Source: an uncultured Lachnospiraceae bacterium (lineage in GTDB: Bacteria; Bacillota; Clostridia; Lachnospirales; Lachnospiraceae). Taken from it: a stretch of 8,232 bases of DNA. Position numbers and translations under genes: made by a program. Position 1 is the stretch's first letter, and every line of letters begins with the position of its first letter. Below, piece after piece: positions 6,902 through 8,232 of the stretch. Under the pieces are notes generated by a model. That model was not told the DNA's origin. It did no database searches and saw only the letters and a list, made by a program, of their open reading frames with translations. The stretch is from positions 1 through 8,232 of the forward strand of contig CALZEZ010000048.1 in the NCBI GenBank assembly GCA_945643825.1, in the 5' to 3' direction.

Positions 6902-7335
6902 TTTTCGGTGTTGACTTTTTTCTTAAAAGATGGGCGGATAACTATAAGAGACTGGGGAGAAGAAAGCTGTACTGGAAGGAGCGCATTGCACTCTGGAAGT
7001 ACCATAATCATGGCGGCTTCTATAACCTGGGACAGGGCAGACCATGGCTTGTCCGCACGCTCTCAGTCGGTCTGTTCATTGTCACGACGGTTCTCTTTGT
7101 CCTGACGCTTACCAGACATGGCAGCAGCCTGTTGAAAACCGGGCTGGCGCTTATGCTCGGTGGAGCCTTCAGCAATACCTATGACAGACTGACGAAGAAG
7201 TATGTCGTGGATTATTTGGAGCTTCCCAAGGTTCCGCTCCTAAACAAGATCATTTTCAATCTCTCTGATTTTTGTATTGCATTGGGAGCGCTGCTTACCG
7301 TGCTTTCCTGTGGAAGAGAGAAAGAGCCGGTCTAG
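6874..7335 (+). CDS. Signal peptidase II (LspA)-like membrane aspartic protease
   Basis: Small membrane protein of 153 residues related to the lipoprotein signal peptidase, which removes signal peptides from diacylglyceryl-modified prolipoproteins at the membrane. The family blocks appear in order: VDFFLKRW (Asp14, Lys18), NHGGFYNLGQG (45-55), GGAFSNTYDRL with Asp104, VVDYLEL, and FNLSDF with Asp132. Asp104 and Asp132 match the catalytic pair, so activity is plausible. Hydrophobic stretches at about 3-15, 62-80, 88-100 and 128-145 fit a four-helix topology. The Asn block is looser than the usual N-x-G-A-A/S-F, and a charged run (20-42) follows the first helix, so this may be a divergent second copy rather than the housekeeping lspA. 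It overlaps the beta-helix gene by 28 bases and ends tail-to-tail with the minus-strand gene. The beta-helix protein has no lipobox and is not an obvious substrate. Confidence 0.85.
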   Translation: MRYAGLAGLIFGVDFFLKRWADNYKRLGRRKLYWKERIALWKYHNHGGFYNLGQGRPWLVRTLSVGLFIVTTVLFVLTLTRHGSSLLKTGLALMLGGAFSNTYDRLTKKYVVDYLELPKVPLLNKIIFNLSDFCIALGALLTVLSCGREKEPV

Positions 7336-8232
7336 TAGATGCCGTAGATTCCGGTGTCGGAGTCGATGGTGTTCATATTGTAAAGCAATAAAATATCTGT
7401 GACGGAGTCGTGTTCTTGCAAAAAGGGAACGACTCCTTTTTTATAGCTTCTCGTATCGAAGACATAGATTTTCTTAAAGTTCTGCACAAGAAACGGAACC
7501 ATGGAATTGGCGTAGCTGTCCTTGACAAGAACAAGCTCTCTGTCGGTGTCGGCATTTTCATTCGTGATTTCGATTAAGGAGTGCAGATTGTCCAGAAAAA
7601 GAGAGTACTTATCCTTTTTGTCCAGATAATCCGGATTGTAGAGGGTATCCGTAACGATACCGGTATCGATATAGTTGACGGTGAGTCTGGCAGCAGGATT
7701 TTCATAAAGAGTGATAGAATCTCCCTTCATACCATAATTGCGAACCTTGGAATAGAGTGTTCCGTAGAATTGCTCGGTCACGATTCTGCTATCCAGTGCG
7801 TCTAAGGCTACCGGAGTCAGGTCACTTGCCTCGCAGTAGGCCTCATAAGCATAGTAAGCCCCCGTCGTTGTCCAGTGGTGATCGGTGCGATAATAGAGGT
7901 ATTCCTCATCACGGTGTTTCGAAAGCGCATCTGTAACGTCAACAGCAGCGATGCCGGTTCCTTCGATGAGTCTTGAAATGGTGTCCACCTGGTCGGAGGA
8001 AGGGGCGTATGCGGGAAGCATATCCTCATAGATGGTTACCGCTGTCGGAACTAACGCAAGCTGCAGGCGGATGTCCGGAAACTCTGTCTCCACCTTGTCG
8101 TGAAATTTGGATAGAATCCCTGCGATGCGTTCCGTGTTTGAGGGACTCTGATATGCTTCTATCAAGAGATCCTTATTTACAACATAGACATGATTGATAC
8201 ATTTTCGTCCGGTCAGAAGATCTCCCTGTGTC
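7332..8232 (-). CDS. DHHW-family / AlgX-AlgJ-like SGNH-type protein (5' partial)
   Basis: Likely extracytoplasmic polysaccharide O-acetylation-type protein. The frame is open from the right edge; the TTG at 8165 is probably an internal Leu, so about 299 C-terminal residues are seen and the N-terminus, where a signal anchor is expected, is missing. Numbering from that TTG, the signature RTDHHWTTTGAY (93-104) carries the Asp95-x-His97 pair, and VKDSYANSMVPFL (214-226) holds Ser217. Asp-x-His preceding the Ser is the permuted order known from AlgX and AlgJ, so a working triad is plausible. Family relatives usually accompany an MBOAT acyltransferase, which supplies the acyl group; none is in the window, though it could lie just beyond the right edge. 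The substrate is unknown. The 3' end overlaps the lspA-like gene by four bases and carries, on the opposite strand, the terminator of the rightward operon. Confidence 0.85.
   Translation of the reverse strand, partial: TQGDLLTGRKCINHVYVVNKDLLIEAYQSPSNTERIAGILSKFHDKVETEFPDIRLQLALVPTAVTIYEDMLPAYAPSSDQVDTISRLIEGTGIAAVDVTDALSKHRDEEYLYYRTDHHWTTTGAYYAYEAYCEASDLTPVALDALDSRIVTEQFYGTLYSKVRNYGMKGDSITLYENPAARLTVNYIDTGIVTDTLYNPDYLDKKDKYSLFLDNLHSLIEITNENADTDRELVLVKDSYANSMVPFLVQNFKKIYVFDTRSYKKGVVPFLQEHDSVTDILLLYNMNTIDSDTGIYGIY
7404..7442 (+). terminator. Intrinsic terminator of the rightward operon, embedded in the convergent gene
   Basis: GGAGTCGT (7404-7411) pairs with ACGACTCC (7429-7436), with a weaker inner extension (TTC at 7413-7415 against 7426-7428) and a short A-rich loop, followed by six T (7437-7442). 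It lies about 70 bases after the stop of the lspA-like gene, within the coding sequence of the minus-strand DHHW-family gene. The T run makes it directional for plus-strand transcripts. Confidence 0.75.

Noticed and set aside
8163..8165. TTG as the start of the DHHW-family gene on the minus strand
   Set aside because: The frame continues without a stop to the window edge, and the upstream residues (VYVVNKDLL) fit the family's region before this point, so it is read as an internal Leu.

Overview
The window looks like ordinary chromosome of an anaerobic Gram-positive bacterium, most likely a clostridium of the Lachnospiraceae type. This is inferred from protein style: a CspB-like S8 family protein with the YADFI and YPN..WGYG signatures, a DHHW-family exopolysaccharide/cell-wall acetylation-type protein, strong AGGAG-type ribosome sites, short gaps and roughly balanced GC. 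No RNA genes, insertion sequences, CRISPR arrays or attachment sites were seen.

Layout. Six genes run rightward and one leftward. (1) 2-1216, an HtrA/DegP-type S1C serine protease with one PDZ domain, cut at its N-terminus by the window edge. (2) 1254-2771, a ClpX-type AAA+ unfoldase with a zinc-binding domain, a long charged linker, and changes in the two loops that in textbook ClpX handle substrate entry (RKH) and ClpP docking (IGF). (3) 2798-3724, a protein with two receiver domains joined by a charged coiled coil; the first receiver lacks its phospho-acceptor, the second keeps all key residues, and there is no output domain. A strong intrinsic terminator (3730-3770) closes this group. (4) 3771-5462, a Csp-like subtilase whose catalytic Ser position reads Gly (GSG instead of GTS). 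(5) 5585-6901, a secreted parallel beta-helix protein. (6) 6874-7335, a signal peptidase II (LspA)-like membrane protease overlapping gene 5 by 28 bases. A second hairpin terminator (7404-7442) lies inside the convergent gene (7). Gene 7 (7332 to the right edge, minus strand) is a DHHW/AlgX-like SGNH-type protein truncated by the edge; its stop codon shares a CTAG palindrome with the stop of gene 6.

How the parts may work together. Four of the seven genes belong to protease or unfoldase families (S1C, ClpX, S8, A08), so the region reads as a proteostasis/envelope neighbourhood. The most suggestive pair is the variant clpX with the receiver-coiled coil-receiver gene 26 bases downstream: an output-less response regulator beside an unfoldase recalls RssB, the response-regulator adaptor of ClpXP. 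The most suggestive single protein is the probable pseudoprotease at 3771-5462, whose Ser-to-Gly change parallels the catalytically dead Csp proteins of spore germination. Its ribosome-binding site is also built into the terminator stem of the upstream operon. These functional links are inferences from sequence and context.
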